Origin: Coffea arabica
Taxonomy: Eukaryota; Streptophyta; Magnoliopsida; Gentianales; Rubiaceae
Assembly (NCBI RefSeq): GCF_036785885.1
Contig: NC_092316.1
Location: 50,105,001-50,169,000, forward strand
Direction of reading: 5' to 3'
DNA: 64,000 bases
Below, piece by piece: positions 22,166 through 33,396 of this stretch (the first letter of the stretch is position 1; the number at the start of each line of letters is the position of its first letter). The position numbers and the translations under genes are program-made. The notes under the pieces were generated by a model, which was not told the origin of the DNA, did no database searches, and worked only from the letters and a program-made list of their open reading frames with translations.

Positions 22166-22245
22166 GTGTCATGCTTAGTAATGGAACGCATCAATCTTAT
22201 GATAAGTGTCATGCTTAGAAATGGAACACATCAATCTTATGATAC
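22166..22245. repeat. 40-bp tandem duplication upstream of the LEA gene
   Basis: Two copies with a 40-bp period starting gtgtcatgcttag (22166 and 22206) and ending catcaatcttatgata, three mismatches. It lies 190-270 bp upstream of the LEA start codon, on the promoter side; no canonical ABRE or RY box was recognised in it. Confidence 0.85.
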
Positions 22246-22386
22246 AGCCATACAGGAGGTGGCAATTGTTAAATCTTGGCATGATGGTCGGATAATGAGG
22301 CAGATACGGCTATGTATGGTGCAAGTATGTATAATTTTTGGTGTACATTTCGTAAATTGTATGTTTTTTTAGTAAAAAAATATATA

Positions 22387-22750
22387 TTCCCTCCATCCCA
22401 TTTTAATAGTTTTAATTTATTTTTTTTACATAGTTTAATAAAATTAGTAAAGAAGAATCAATCTAATATATTATTTTCTTAAAATACCCTTATATTAATA
22501 TTAAGAATATGACTAATCATTATATCTTTACATTAATTACAATAATAATACTAATAGAAAGTTGCACCATTCAAAACATGAATCAAAGAATTAGTGAATA
22601 AAGTAGGTTATAATCACTTATGACAAAGTACATTAAATAAGAATATTTAAAAAAAAATTAAAAGTTGACTATATTTTCAATTAGAAAGTGAATTATAATT
22701 TAGAATAAATGAAAAAGAAAACAAAAACTATCAAAATAGAATGGAGGGTG
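22387..22750. mobile_element. Stowaway-like MITE
   Basis: Inverted ends ttccctccatcccatttt (left) and the complement of caccctccattctatttt (right), flanked by TA on both sides, AT-rich interior and no ORF. Such Tc1/mariner-type MITEs have CTCCCTCC ends. A relative lies at 62343-62649. Confidence 0.75.
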
Positions 22751-22754
22751 TAAT

Positions 22755-24732
22755 TATATATTTGATACTATTTGGTGTATATAAACAAAGTTTATACTTT
22801 TGACAAATAGCCAAAAAAGAAGAGTCAATTAAAAAAGATTTTTTTTTGTTTTTTTTGGGGGCTTCTTAAAAGATGAGGGGGGGGGGGGTTCTGTCTGAGC
22901 ATCGTTTTGAAGTTTGAACAGAAAGCCCACCGTTTGACTTTTGGCTGACGCGATGAAATCATGTTGCCACATGTCGTATCTCCAAAACTGATCAATTATC
23001 GACTTGGTTTTTCATTTCGGTTGTTCATTCCCGATGATTTCTTTATTAAAACAAGGTGCAGGGGGAAAAAGCTATAGGACATAGGTACTTCACCACCAAA
23101 TTTTTTAAGTCAACCATATATGGTGTGTTTCTATCGGAAATCATTTGAAAAAAATTGTTTAGAATTGTGCTATAACATTCTTTTATGACGTAACGTATGT
23201 AAGATAAAAAAAAAAGTTAAAAGTTATATTTATAATATATGTTGAATAATATTTAAAAAGTTTTTTACAAATCATGCTAACCAAACAGAAGAAATATCTT
23301 ATTTCTTTATTACTCCGTACTATATTTTAGGTATTTCCACCCTCCAACTTCTGAGTTGTAGATACTTTTTTCGATTATTTGATATCCCCAAGGATGAGTA
23401 TTTCTACCTTCGCCTTCTGATTTGTAAATACTTTCCATATTATTTAAATGGCATTGGAGGGAGTGTTATATTGCTCCAACAGTGTCACTTGACACTCTCA
23501 AACTTTAAAAATAATAATTAGACTTAAAAATTTTTTTTTATAACATTTGAAATCCATTTCAAAATATAGTATTAAAAAACTCATTTTGGGAGAGAGAATT
23601 CAATTTCCTTCCAATATTGCCCTTTTCTTGTGATTTCTTAATTGTCATAACACATCAAATTTATCTTTTAATGTTTATAAATTGATCGATGTAGTTCTTT
23701 AATAAAAATTTAAAAGTTAATAAAAAGATCAAAAAACTCGTTAATAGTTTTTGTGTCATTGGTTCGGACAAAAAAATGTTAAATTACGTAAAATTATGAA
23801 TGATTTATAATACTCTTAAAAATAACTTGCAATAATTTACAACCATGATAATACCTTTTTGCACTAGTTTAAAAAAATTATAAACAAATTTATATATAAT
23901 TTTTAGTGTGTTGAATCTTTTTAGTTTTCAAGCCATCAATTTGGAAAAAAAAAATTGAAAACTCAAAAACATGTATATGATTTATAAAACTCCTTAAATT
24001 AACTCAAAACATTTTAAGTAAAGAAAATATTATCCTTGTAACTTACAGAATTTTCAAATAAACTTTCAAATATTAACTCTTGGTAATTAAAAAACATGCT
24101 ATATTTTTTCCAATAAGAATAAACCTTCATATTTTTGTTTGTATTTTTCAATACCTTCATATTTTTTGTTTGTATTTTGCAATATTCTTACATTTTTGGT
24201 AATAAAAAGTATGACAAGAAAAGGGTAATTTTAGAATGAGATTAAATTTATTATCCTAAAATGGATTTTTTCATATTATATTTTAAAATGGGCTGTAAAT
24301 GACACAAAAAACTTAAAGTAAGGGAGGCAAGTCAGATTTTTCAAAACTGAAAGGTACCAAGTGAAAATAATAGAAATCTCAAGGGAGGTTTTGAAATTAT
24401 CCCAAAAAAATGATCAAGTTCAAATCAGATTTATATGAAAGGGACTACACAAAGATTCATATGCAAGGGTTGAAATTAAATAAGTGTACCATACAAAAAA
24501 AAAAGAAAAAAAAAGTAGCTATGTTGATTGTTCATACACCGTACTTAATAGATTTCAAGCAAAATTAACATTTCACACTTAAACAATCCATAATTTCGCA
24601 AATACATTTTCCAAGAGAATTCATGAAAACTTTTGATATCTTGCATTAAACAGGGGAACTAGCCTTAGGAATCATCAAACAAAATATATGAAGCATAATA
24701 GCAATTAAAAACGGGTGAGGATATTGGTCCTA
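22755..24732. other. no gene seen
   Basis: Very AT-rich intergenic DNA without an ORF over 60 codons. It contains a G run near 22878 and stretches at 23330-23470 in which 'tatttc(t)acc(c/t)tc...ttctga(g/t)ttgta(g/a)atact' recurs twice. No clear element ends. Confidence 0.4.
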
Positions 24733-24734
24733 AC

Positions 24735-24960
24735 ACTACAAGAAAAAACTGAATTAGTGGCACCAATTTAATGGCACTTTTTTTTTTTAAATGCCACGAT
24801 TAAGACTTTTAATGACACCTTTTGGAAAAAATATCACTTCTTTCACTTCATAAAAATGCTGCCTTAGTGGCACTTGTCATTAAATACAAATTTAGTCACA
24901 CTTTACTGGCATTTCACCTAAAGTGTCATTGTGTCACAAGTTTTATTGGCATTTTTTTGG
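24735..24960. mobile_element. single CACTA-transposon end
   Basis: CACTACAAGAAAAAAC is the canonical CACTA (CMC/En-Spm) terminus. It is followed by subterminal repeats of agtggcac / atggcact / ggcattt in both orientations. The matching inverted terminus was not found in the window, so this is one end of a truncated or larger element. Confidence 0.65.
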
Positions 24961-26500
24961 AAAAAATAAAATAAAATAAATAAATAATAAAATATAGTTG
25001 CCTAATTGATGAGGGTTTCTTCCCCAATTTTTTCTTCTTTCTACTGATAAGTCTTGGCGTAATTCTTCAAACATTAAAATTCAGTCTTTTTTTTTTCTGA
25101 ATCTAGCATTCCCTTGGAATCTTTATCCACAACCCTATAATCTCGGTCTTGCTATCATCTGTCATCACAAAGAATCATTAGAAGGTACTACTTTTCTCTG
25201 CGGACAAAATAATCGTTATAGATTTTTGTTTGCCTTTCAATTCTATATTGTGTGACTAGTGTTGAATCTTAAGGTGGAAGATTATCATATTTTTGTTTGA
25301 ATTGAGTGGTAAGCATAATTGGCAATTGGACGGGTTGGACGGGTTTTGGGCGGGTTGATTTTGGGTTTTCATTTAAATGGATTACACCTAACTCGCCCAA
25401 CTTTAGGTTGGGTTAATTTTGGGTTGGGTCATATTGAGTTATCTCAAACCATTGACCCAAATATATTAAATAATAGATTTTGATACATAAACTCTCTCAA
25501 ATATATTTTCATATACAAAAAAAAAAAATTCACACACATAAATACATTTTCACATAGATAGATATATTTTCACACACTAAAACACTCATAGATACAAACA
25601 CACACTCACTTTTTAAGTTCTTTTGAAATACATTATTTTTACACGTACAAACACACTATTATACTTTCACAAATACACATACATACTAACTGTTTAAACT
25701 ACTTGGACCCAATCACACTTTAAAGAAAATTATAAACTGAAATTTTGACCCAAAAAATAAACACAAAAGAATCATGCATGATAACACATCTAAGCTGTTG
25801 TAAATGGAGAAATTAGAAATTAGAAATAAACACAAAATGAATCATGTTGCATCCTAAAAGATAACTTCCAAATTTGCATCTGAAATTTATTTTGGATATC
25901 TCACGAGTAGAATTTGGCATTTGATCCTCCGTTCAACATTTTTGTGTTATACTCCATATTACGCCATATATCCTTCACGATTAGTTGGTCATTCCTATGA
26001 TCCTTATTGTGGGTGTCACCTAATTCATAGCGTAACATGAAATATAATTCTAGTAAAAGTTTAACAAAGAATGCCAAGACTTAAATTATTCTTCTCTTAT
26101 TCAAGAAAAACTTTAATCCGCTTGAGAGTCAAATTTGATGCTAACCAGAAATCTGGGTAGTAATATTTATAAAAAAAAATGAAAACTAAAACCCAATGAA
26201 AGTTGGCTCTTAAAAGAAAAAATGCTTTTTTATTTACGAACTGGACAGAGTCAGGTAGAAGAACGAAGGCCGCCTAAACTCCGTCCGATAACATACTAGA
26301 ACAGTGCGTGTTGAAATAATAATACTTGGCAGCGAAGCGTTGAAAGCTTATATTATAAATTTCGTTTTCATTTCAAGAAAAGTGCTAAATTTTCAAGGAA
26401 CATAATTAATACTGGGCTAGACCAGCAACAGCATGTAACAATTAAGGAAAATTCTATGGTGATTTCAAATCCAATACTTGTCATTCAGTAATTGATACAA
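24961..26500. other. no gene seen
   Basis: AT-rich. The tract at 25318-25440 (repeats of gacgggttgg, gggttgggt) resembles subterminal regions of hAT-type MITEs but no matching end or duplication was found. Confidence 0.35.
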
Positions 26501-26505
26501 CATAT

Positions 26506-27118
26506 TGTTGGAAAAATGGAAAAATCCATTGTAGAGTGAATGAGAAAATCGTTCTCACACTCTTGATAGAATCCAAGGATAATTATCTATCATTCATGTA
26601 CCTAGGATTCATGTACTTAGGAATTAGTATTTATGTACTTAATTGTTAATACATGAATTTGGAGTTTTCTTATCGAGAATACATGTATGTACATGAATGT
26701 GGTACTTTGATAAATGTGAAGTTAATTAAATGGAATTTAACATTTGTTTCCAATTTCTACAATCACCCTTGGCCAGTATCTATAAATAGATAACTCTTTT
26801 TTTTTTTTTTTTTAAAAACAGAGCTCTCTCTCCATTTTTTATTCTTTTGCATCTTCATCTTTTATAATGTTCCATATTGCTCTAATTCGAGTTCGCTGCG
26901 GTGAAGAAGTTTGGTGCTAACATATTCACCTTTAATCCGTTGTATCCTGGGAGACAGACGCGTACTTAACCTCGAGCACTCTACCTGTAGGGGGCGAATC
27001 TGTTTTAAGGAAATTGTGCTCACAAGCCTCGGATTGTTATTTTCAATCTCCACCTATTTCTTTCTTTTCAGTTTATATTTATTCTTTCCTATATTGTACC
27101 AGCCTAATTTTACTAACA
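26506..27118 (+). mobile_element. solo LTR (613 bp)
   Basis: TGTTGG...AACA ends flanked by a perfect CATAT duplication (26501-26505 and 27119-27123). Contains a TATA-like ctataaataga near 26780 followed by a T-rich tract. No primer site or coding region is present, so only a solo LTR remains. Probably a copia-type LTR, by general look. Orientation follows the TATA-like box. Confidence 0.8.
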
Positions 27119-27123
27119 CATAT

Positions 27124-27729
27124 TACGCAGCTAACTCTTACCTAAATGCTTGACAACCTGCTATAATAGGTTGCGGTTATCATTTATATGAGAAATCTAT
27201 GTGGTATCATATAAGATATTAAATTAGAAAATAAACTACTAATTTGTTTGTTAAATTTTTATTATATTTTAAATATTATTTTAACAACACGATATCATTG
27301 GAATTAAAGGGAAGTACCATAAGAGAACCATACATTATTGTTTCATAAAAAAAAATGGTAGTACCAATTCCATTTGGCAAATGCCAAATAAAAATTAAAA
27401 ATGAAATAAGACTTAAGAAAAACCATATGATAAGCTATTGATTGTGGCCATAATAAATCAAAATTATAATCGAAAATCAAGAGCTGTTATGTAAGACAAA
27501 AAATAGTAGTTGTATCATGAAATAGTTGTAAAAGACAAATAAAGGTAGTATGAAAATAAAACATAGTATTGTCAAAATTAATAAAAGCTATTGTTCAATG
27601 GGTTGACTGATACTACTATCAAATATGGGGAAAACCACATCTTATCTAAATAATCTTTGCAATTTTCATCGCTATTGGTTGTAATAATGATCATAAAATA
27701 GTTATAAAATACAAATATTTAAGTGATGT
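27124..27729. other. no gene seen
   Basis: AT-rich DNA between the solo LTR and the LINE remnant. Confidence 0.4.
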
Positions 27730-27831
27730 GTATGCGGCATTCTCTTACAAACTGTGGTGGCAGTTTAGGACGGACTCATCGCTTTGGGCAAGTTTTCTAC
27801 GGGCTAAATACTGCAGAGATCTTCACCCATG
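27730..27831 (+). pseudogene. LINE ORF2 remnant, left part
   Basis: About 30 codons open to the gypsy insertion, with KLWWQFRTDSSLWASFLRAKY, the segment C-terminal to reverse transcriptase in plant LINEs. The frame joins exactly with the sequence right of the gypsy element at 42492 once the CCATG duplication is counted once. The element is 5'-truncated here. Confidence 0.8.
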
Positions 27832-28097
27832 TGTAATGTCTCGGGGGGAGGGTTGAAGAAATAGAAAAGGGAGAAGAAGAAATTGGGGGGAGAAAAGAGA
27901 GAATTTTATTGAGAGGATGAGAATTGTTTACAACAAAAATCAACTCCCCGTCACTTCTCTGATTTCCCTTATTTATACAAAGCAAATGGCGGTTACTAAC
28001 GAGATTCTCCATATCTATACAATTGCTTACGTGGAAACGCTCCCTGACTGACCACCGACTCAACAATCTTGTAATGTTTACTAATTGGGATATTACA
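27832..28097 (-). repeat. Reina-like 3' LTR
   Basis: 266 bp; plus strand tgtaatgtctcgggggg to gggatattaca. Confidence 0.95.
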
Positions 28098-28100
28098 ACT

Positions 28101-28112
28101 ACCTCCCCCTAA
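28101..28112 (-). other. Reina-like polypurine tract
   Basis: Minus strand reads AGGGGGAGGT three bases before the 3' LTR, directly after the pol stop codon at 28120. Confidence 0.8.
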
Positions 28113-28119
28113 GACAATC

Positions 28120-30697
28120 CTAGTCTCTAGGATTGGCCTTAGCAAATTCTGGAAATTGAGTATTGAAAGTGGTCCAATCTTCCCAGGTAGAATCCTCTGC
28201 GGCCATCCCATCCCAATGCACCAACACTTGTTTTGCGGAACGTCCCCTCTTGTTAATCACCCTCTGATCGAGAATAGCTAAGGGTAACACCTTCCTAGCA
28301 CCTTCATCTATTACTTGAGGTAGCTGGCCCTCTACTACCGCTCCTTTAGTGGACTTCTTCAACATGGAAACATGAAATACTGGATGAATTAATGAGTTCT
28401 CCGGCAATTTTAGTTTGTAGGCAACAGTTCCCACCTTTTGTAGGATCTCATAGGGCCCATAGTACTTAGCAGAAAGTTTGAAATTCTTCCTTATAGCAGC
28501 CGAGCTCTGCCTATAAGGTTGTAATTTGAGGTAAACATAATCCCCAATCTCAAAACTCCTGTCAGTCCTGTCCCTATCGGCCAATTGTTTGATACGGTTC
28601 TGTGCTTTTAGTACATTCTCCCTAAGCACAATGTTTAACTGTTGTCTTTCTTTACACCAATCATCAACAGCAGCCACTACTGACGTACCAGGTGAAATGG
28701 CCAATTGAGGTGGAGGGTACCCATAAAGGGCCTGAAACGGAGTCATCTTCAGTGAGGTGTGATAGTTGGTATTAAACCACCACTCAGCAGCTGCTAAGAA
28801 CTGCTTCCACTTGTGAGGTTGATAGAAACACATGCATCTTAAGTAGGTCTCAAGGCAACGATTCACTCTTTCGGTCTGTCCGTCAGATTCTGGATGATAG
28901 GCCGTAGAGAGATTTAACCTAGTCCTCAATTTCGTAAACAGCTCCTGCCAAAATATACTGGTGAAAACCTTATCTCTGTCCGTCACCAAGCTCCTAGGAA
29001 GACCATGTAATCTGTGGATTTGATCAAAATATAGTTGGGCCACACTTTTGGCAGTATAGTGAGCAGTTAGGGGCAGAAAATGGCTGTACTTAGTGAACCT
29101 ATCCACTACTATCAGGATCACATCTGACCCTAAGGATTTGGGCAATCCTTCTATAAAATCCATCGACACATCTTGCCAAGCCTGCTCTGGAATTGGTAGG
29201 GGCTGTAGCAATCCAGGGGGCTTGCAGTGCTCATTTTTGTTCCTCTTGCAAGTATCGCAGTCATGTACAAATGCTTCTACTGACCTTTTTAGACCAGGCC
29301 AGTAAAAGAAATCCTTCATCCTTTGATAAGTTCCCAACATACCAGAATGACCACCAACCATGGACGCATGCATGTACTCCATCAATTTTGCTCTTAATCC
29401 ATTGCTTTCTCCAACATATATCCTTCCTTTATATTTGATAATGCCATCTTTATAAGAATACTCCGGTATATCCATTGCTTTCGTAGCCAAATCCATCAAC
29501 AAGGAAGTAGCCTTGTTATCCCCCGTATATGAATCCGAGACCTCAGATATCCATGCTGGTTTGACCGCTAACAAGGCTGATATAGCAGCAACATTTTCCT
29601 TTCCCTTAACCTGTGGATCTTCCTTAGAAATTCTCCTAGAGAGGGCATCAGCTACTACATTTTCTTTGCCCCTCTTGAACTGTATCTCATAATCCAGTCC
29701 TAATTGCTTGGTGAGCCATTTTTGCTGCAAAGGGGTAGTAATCTTCTGTTCCAAAAGGTATTTGAGGCTCTCATGATCGGTTTTGATAATAAAATGAGAC
29801 CCCAAAAGGTAATGCCTCCATTTTGTCACTACAGTGATTAACGATAATAGCTCCTTCTCATATATAGAAAGCCCCTGGTTCTTTGGTCCCAACACCTGGC
29901 TTAGGAATGAAATAGGCCTCCCCTGTTGCATGAGAACTGCCCCTATGGCTTTAGTGCTAGCATCTATTTCTAACACAAAAGGTTTGGAGAAATCAGGTAG
30001 AGCCAGTACTGGAACAGAGCACATGGCCATTTTCAACTTTTCAAATGCTGTTGCTGCCTCATCATTCCAACAAAAGGCGTCTTTCTTTAGGAGATCTGTT
30101 AGAGGTTTTGCAATTTCACCATACCCTCTAACAAACCTCCAATAATACCCTGTCAATCCGAGAAATCCCCTCAATGCTTTGATATCATGTGGTATGGGCC
30201 ACTCTCTCATACATTGAGTTTTGGCAGGGTCAGCTATGACACCATCAGCAGTAACTATGTGGCCAAGATACTCTACTTGAGTACAACCAAATGAGCATTT
30301 GGAGAGTTTAGCATAAAGTTGGTGGGTCTTTAAGATTTCTAGGGCTGTTCTGACGTGTTCAAGGTGGGATTGGAGATCAGGACTATATACGAGTATGTCG
30401 TCGAAAAAGACTAATATGAATTTTCTGAGATAGGGAGCAAAAATGGAGTTCATGAGAGCTTGAAAGGTGGCTGGAGCATTGGTAAGCCCAAAGGGCATTA
30501 CCAAGAATTCGTAATGCCCTTGGTGAGTACGAAAAGCTGTTTTGGGAATGTCTTCTGGTTTCATTCGTATTTGGTGATAACCGGAGCGAAGATCAATTTT
30601 TGTAAAAAATTTGGCTCCAAACAATTCATTTAAGAGGTCATCTATAATAGGTATAGGAAACTTGTCTTTCACTGTGATGTTGTTGAGCTGTCTATAG
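28120..30697 (-). CDS. Ty3/gypsy pol, C-terminal part: RT, RNase H, integrase, chromodomain
   Basis: Open from the Athila junction to 28120. RT starts at [20 protein letters not shown], with [15 protein letters not shown] and the polymerase box [15 protein letters not shown] (FFDDILVYS). RNase H has [15 protein letters not shown] and [10 protein letters not shown]. Integrase has the HHCC finger ([28 protein letters not shown]) and the core D,D,E contexts [17 protein letters not shown] and [13 protein letters not shown]. The C-terminus has a chromodomain ([18 protein letters not shown]), which in chromoviruses steers integration by binding histone marks. Codons upstream of 30697 on this strand are Athila LTR sequence, so the true N-terminal part is at 40296-42167. 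Confidence 0.92.
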
Positions 30698-31975
30698 TTA
30701 ATTACAGGCAATTGGTGATAAAAGTGATAAAAAAGGGCAAATTCCAGAAGACTAGGTCTTCTCTGGCGTGCCCACGCCAGACAACACAGAGTTGCGTGAA
30801 AAAGCCGGATCGCGGGCCCAAGCCCTGGAACAACCATTCTGATTGGAAGATACCTTTTTACCATACGTGGGATCAGGAAGCTTTTCCAAAGAGGATTTTT
30901 GGCAACAATCCAATGAGGGAAATAAGGAAACAATCCTTGTGGGAAACAAATTCCAATTCAACAAGCAAAGGGAAGCGGCAGCAACACTATAAATAAAAAG
31001 GCAGCAATAGACTAGGGCATCTTCTGTCTTGGACTTCTCTCTTTGTTCTTTTCTTCTTTTTCCTTTCGAACGCAAGTAGCAAATAGGAGCCGACATCTTT
31101 TACTACTCCCGGAATCGACGAAAACTCCATGAAAACTCTGAATTGCTTCAAGATTATGCGGCAAGGCTAGTTCGTTTATCTAGTTGAGGAATAAATCAAG
31201 GATTGGAGCACCATAACTGTGAGATCGTTTTAATTGTTTTATTTTTAATTTATATGTTCATGGGTATTTAATTATTCTCTATTTTTCTCTGAGTTATTAT
31301 TGTTTAGATTTATTGGATAATTAGGCCTGTTATTCGATTGTCTAAATAATTGATAGCCAATTAGGATGTTGGCGCGTCGCCTTTAAGCATCGTGATTAGT
31401 GGCAAACGAGACAATTTCACCGCCTCGCAAGCGGTTTAATTTGGATCGTGGGGATAATTAATCTAGCCTAAATAAACCCGCATGTGTGTTTGTCATCTAG
31501 AATTGGGTCTTTCTAATTCCCAATGCTGTGGCTACATTAAATCCTGTGAGCGTTTCTGGGGTTGTCTAGTCACAAGAGGGTAGTTTATGAGCGTCTCTTG
31601 ACTACCATAGAATTAAGGAAAGATTGGTGGTTGGGCGCGTCGCTTGACCACTATAACCAGTTTATTCGTGAGTATATGAATTGTCCCGTGTATCTGTGAT
31701 CAGTTGTGTGCTTCGGTGCCAAGATTAATTCCTTGACTAGATTGTATTGATTAATTGTTATTTGTGTGATTTGGTTCCTGCTATCTTACTCAACTTTAAA
31801 TTTCAGTTTTTATTCCTTTTTAATTAGTTGGTACTACTGCTAAAAATTCCCCCCATTTTCCTGTGTGATTTACCTACCTGTTCCCTGAGGAGACGACCCT
31901 ACTCACCACTATACTCATTCAGTTTTGGTAGTAGGTCTAATATAAATTTTATTTTTGGTGGTTTGACATCCACCA
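30697..31975 (+). repeat. Athila 5' LTR, missing its first 101 bp
   Basis: Homology to the 3' LTR begins at gttaattacagg (30697 against 39070), whereas the 3' LTR starts 101 bp earlier at TGATAGG (38969). The end is taken as ...ccacca at 31975; a shorter end at gaca (31968) is possible. Includes 53 bp (about 31054-31106) absent from the 3' LTR. The removed 5' end lies in U3, so transcription from this copy could be affected. Confidence 0.85.
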
Positions 31976-31980
31976 AATTT

Positions 31981-31998
31981 TGGCGCCGCTGCCGGGGA
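31981..31998 (+). other. Athila primer-binding site (tRNA-Asp type)
   Basis: TGGCGCCGCTGCCGGGGA, five bases after the LTR end. One base differs from the commonest form, which has GTTGCC. Confidence 0.9.
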
Positions 31999-32069
31999 AT
32001 TGGTGTTTTAAGTGACTTATTGCACAGGTTTTAGTTTTTATTTTTATTTTTATTTTTTTTATTTATTTT

Positions 32070-33386
32070 ATGCCTCGATCTTCTCGTACAGGAGAATTAG
32101 AATTTGATCCAGAGATTGAGAAGACTGCAAGAAGGTTGACCAAGGAGGCAAAGTTGCGTAAGCAACAAGATTCAACGTCACCTTCAGAATCTAAGCAAGA
32201 GTTTGTTTCCAGTGATTCATCAAGTGAATCTGAAAAAGAAGAAGTGCATATTCCCCGAGTAGCAATGGCAGCCCCAAGAACTTTGAGGGAGTTGGCAACT
32301 CCTAACGTGAACCAGCAGCCATTATGCATTACATTTCCTAATACGGAAGAGGCATTTGAGCTTAAATCGGGTCTTATTCACTTACTTCCTACTTTTCGTG
32401 GTATTGCAGGTGAAGACCCACATAAACACTTGAAGGAATTTCATGTGGTGTGCTCCACAATGAAACCTCAAGGAGTCACTGAGAACCACATCAAGTTGAA
32501 AGCCTTCCCTTTCTCTTTGGCAGATAAGGCTAAAGATTGGTTATTTTACCTGCCATCTGGATCCATCACTACGTGGGAAGAATTGAAGAGAAGATTCCTC
32601 GAGAAATTTTTCCCTGCCTCTAGAGCCGCCAATATAAGGAAAGAAATATGTGGAGTTAGACAGGCAAATGGGGAAATTCTATATGAGTACTGGGAGCGCT
32701 TTAAACAACTGTGTGCCAGCTGCCCACATCATCAAATCCCTGATCAGCTCTTAATACAATATTTCTACGAGGGATTATCACCCATGGATAGGAGCATGTT
32801 AGATGCAGCCAGTGGCGGTGCTCTGGTTAACAAGACCACAGACGAAGCCACGTTATTGATCTCCACCATGGCTGAAAATTCCCAACAATTTGGAGTGAGA
32901 GCTGATGGAGCAATAAGAAGGGTCAATGAAGTGAATCACTCTGACTTAGAGGGTAAACTATCTGAGCTTACCTCCTTGGTACGTCAAATGGCAAGAGGGC
33001 AATTACAATCTGTGAAGACTTGTGGTATCTGTGCTGCTCCCGGACACATGACTGACATGTGCCCAACTCTCCAGGAGGATTCACCTGAACAAGCCAACAT
33101 AGTGGAAGATTTTTCTGGACCACCTCCACGAAGGAATGATCCTTTTGCACCCACTTACAACCCAGGGTGGCGAAATCATCCTAACTTTAGTTATGCTTCA
33201 AAACCACCTGGTTTTCAACAACATTTCCAGCCACGGCCACCAGTGCAACAACCATCCACTTCCAATTCAAACATGTCTCTTGAAGATATGGTGAAGTCAC
33301 TGGCCCAAAGCACGAGTCAATTACAGCAAGAGGACTCAAAGATCTCAGCAGGAGTCTCACAGATTTCAACAAGAGACTCGTGCTAG
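32070..33386 (+). CDS. Athila gag (frameshifted at its end)
   Basis: 438 codons from [18 protein letters not shown]. Contains the retrotransposon gag core ([60 protein letters not shown]) and a zinc knuckle [14 protein letters not shown]. It should continue into pol as one polyprotein, but an extra G in the pair at 33332-33333 shifts it. After that base the correct frame reads [16 protein letters not shown] and runs into the pol ORF; the shifted frame stops at 33386. Confidence 0.9.
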   Translation: MPRSSRTGELEFDPEIEKTARRLTKEAKLRKQQDSTSPSESKQEFVSSDSSSESEKEEVHIPRVAMAAPRTLRELATPNVNQQPLCITFPNTEEAFELKSGLIHLLPTFRGIAGEDPHKHLKEFHVVCSTMKPQGVTENHIKLKAFPFSLADKAKDWLFYLPSGSITTWEELKRRFLEKFFPASRAANIRKEICGVRQANGEILYEYWERFKQLCASCPHHQIPDQLLIQYFYEGLSPMDRSMLDAASGGALVNKTTDEATLLISTMAENSQQFGVRADGAIRRVNEVNHSDLEGKLSELTSLVRQMARGQLQSVKTCGICAAPGHMTDMCPTLQEDSPEQANIVEDFSGPPPRRNDPFAPTYNPGWRNHPNFSYASKPPGFQQHFQPRPPVQQPSTSNSNMSLEDMVKSLAQSTSQLQQEDSKISAGVSQISTRDSC

Positions 33387-33396
33387 CATTAGGAAT

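Noticed and set aside
30698..30933. Extended N-terminus of the minus-strand gypsy pol ORF
   Set aside because: These codons are the antisense of the Athila 5' LTR; the same antisense peptide appears at the 3' LTR (39306-38992).
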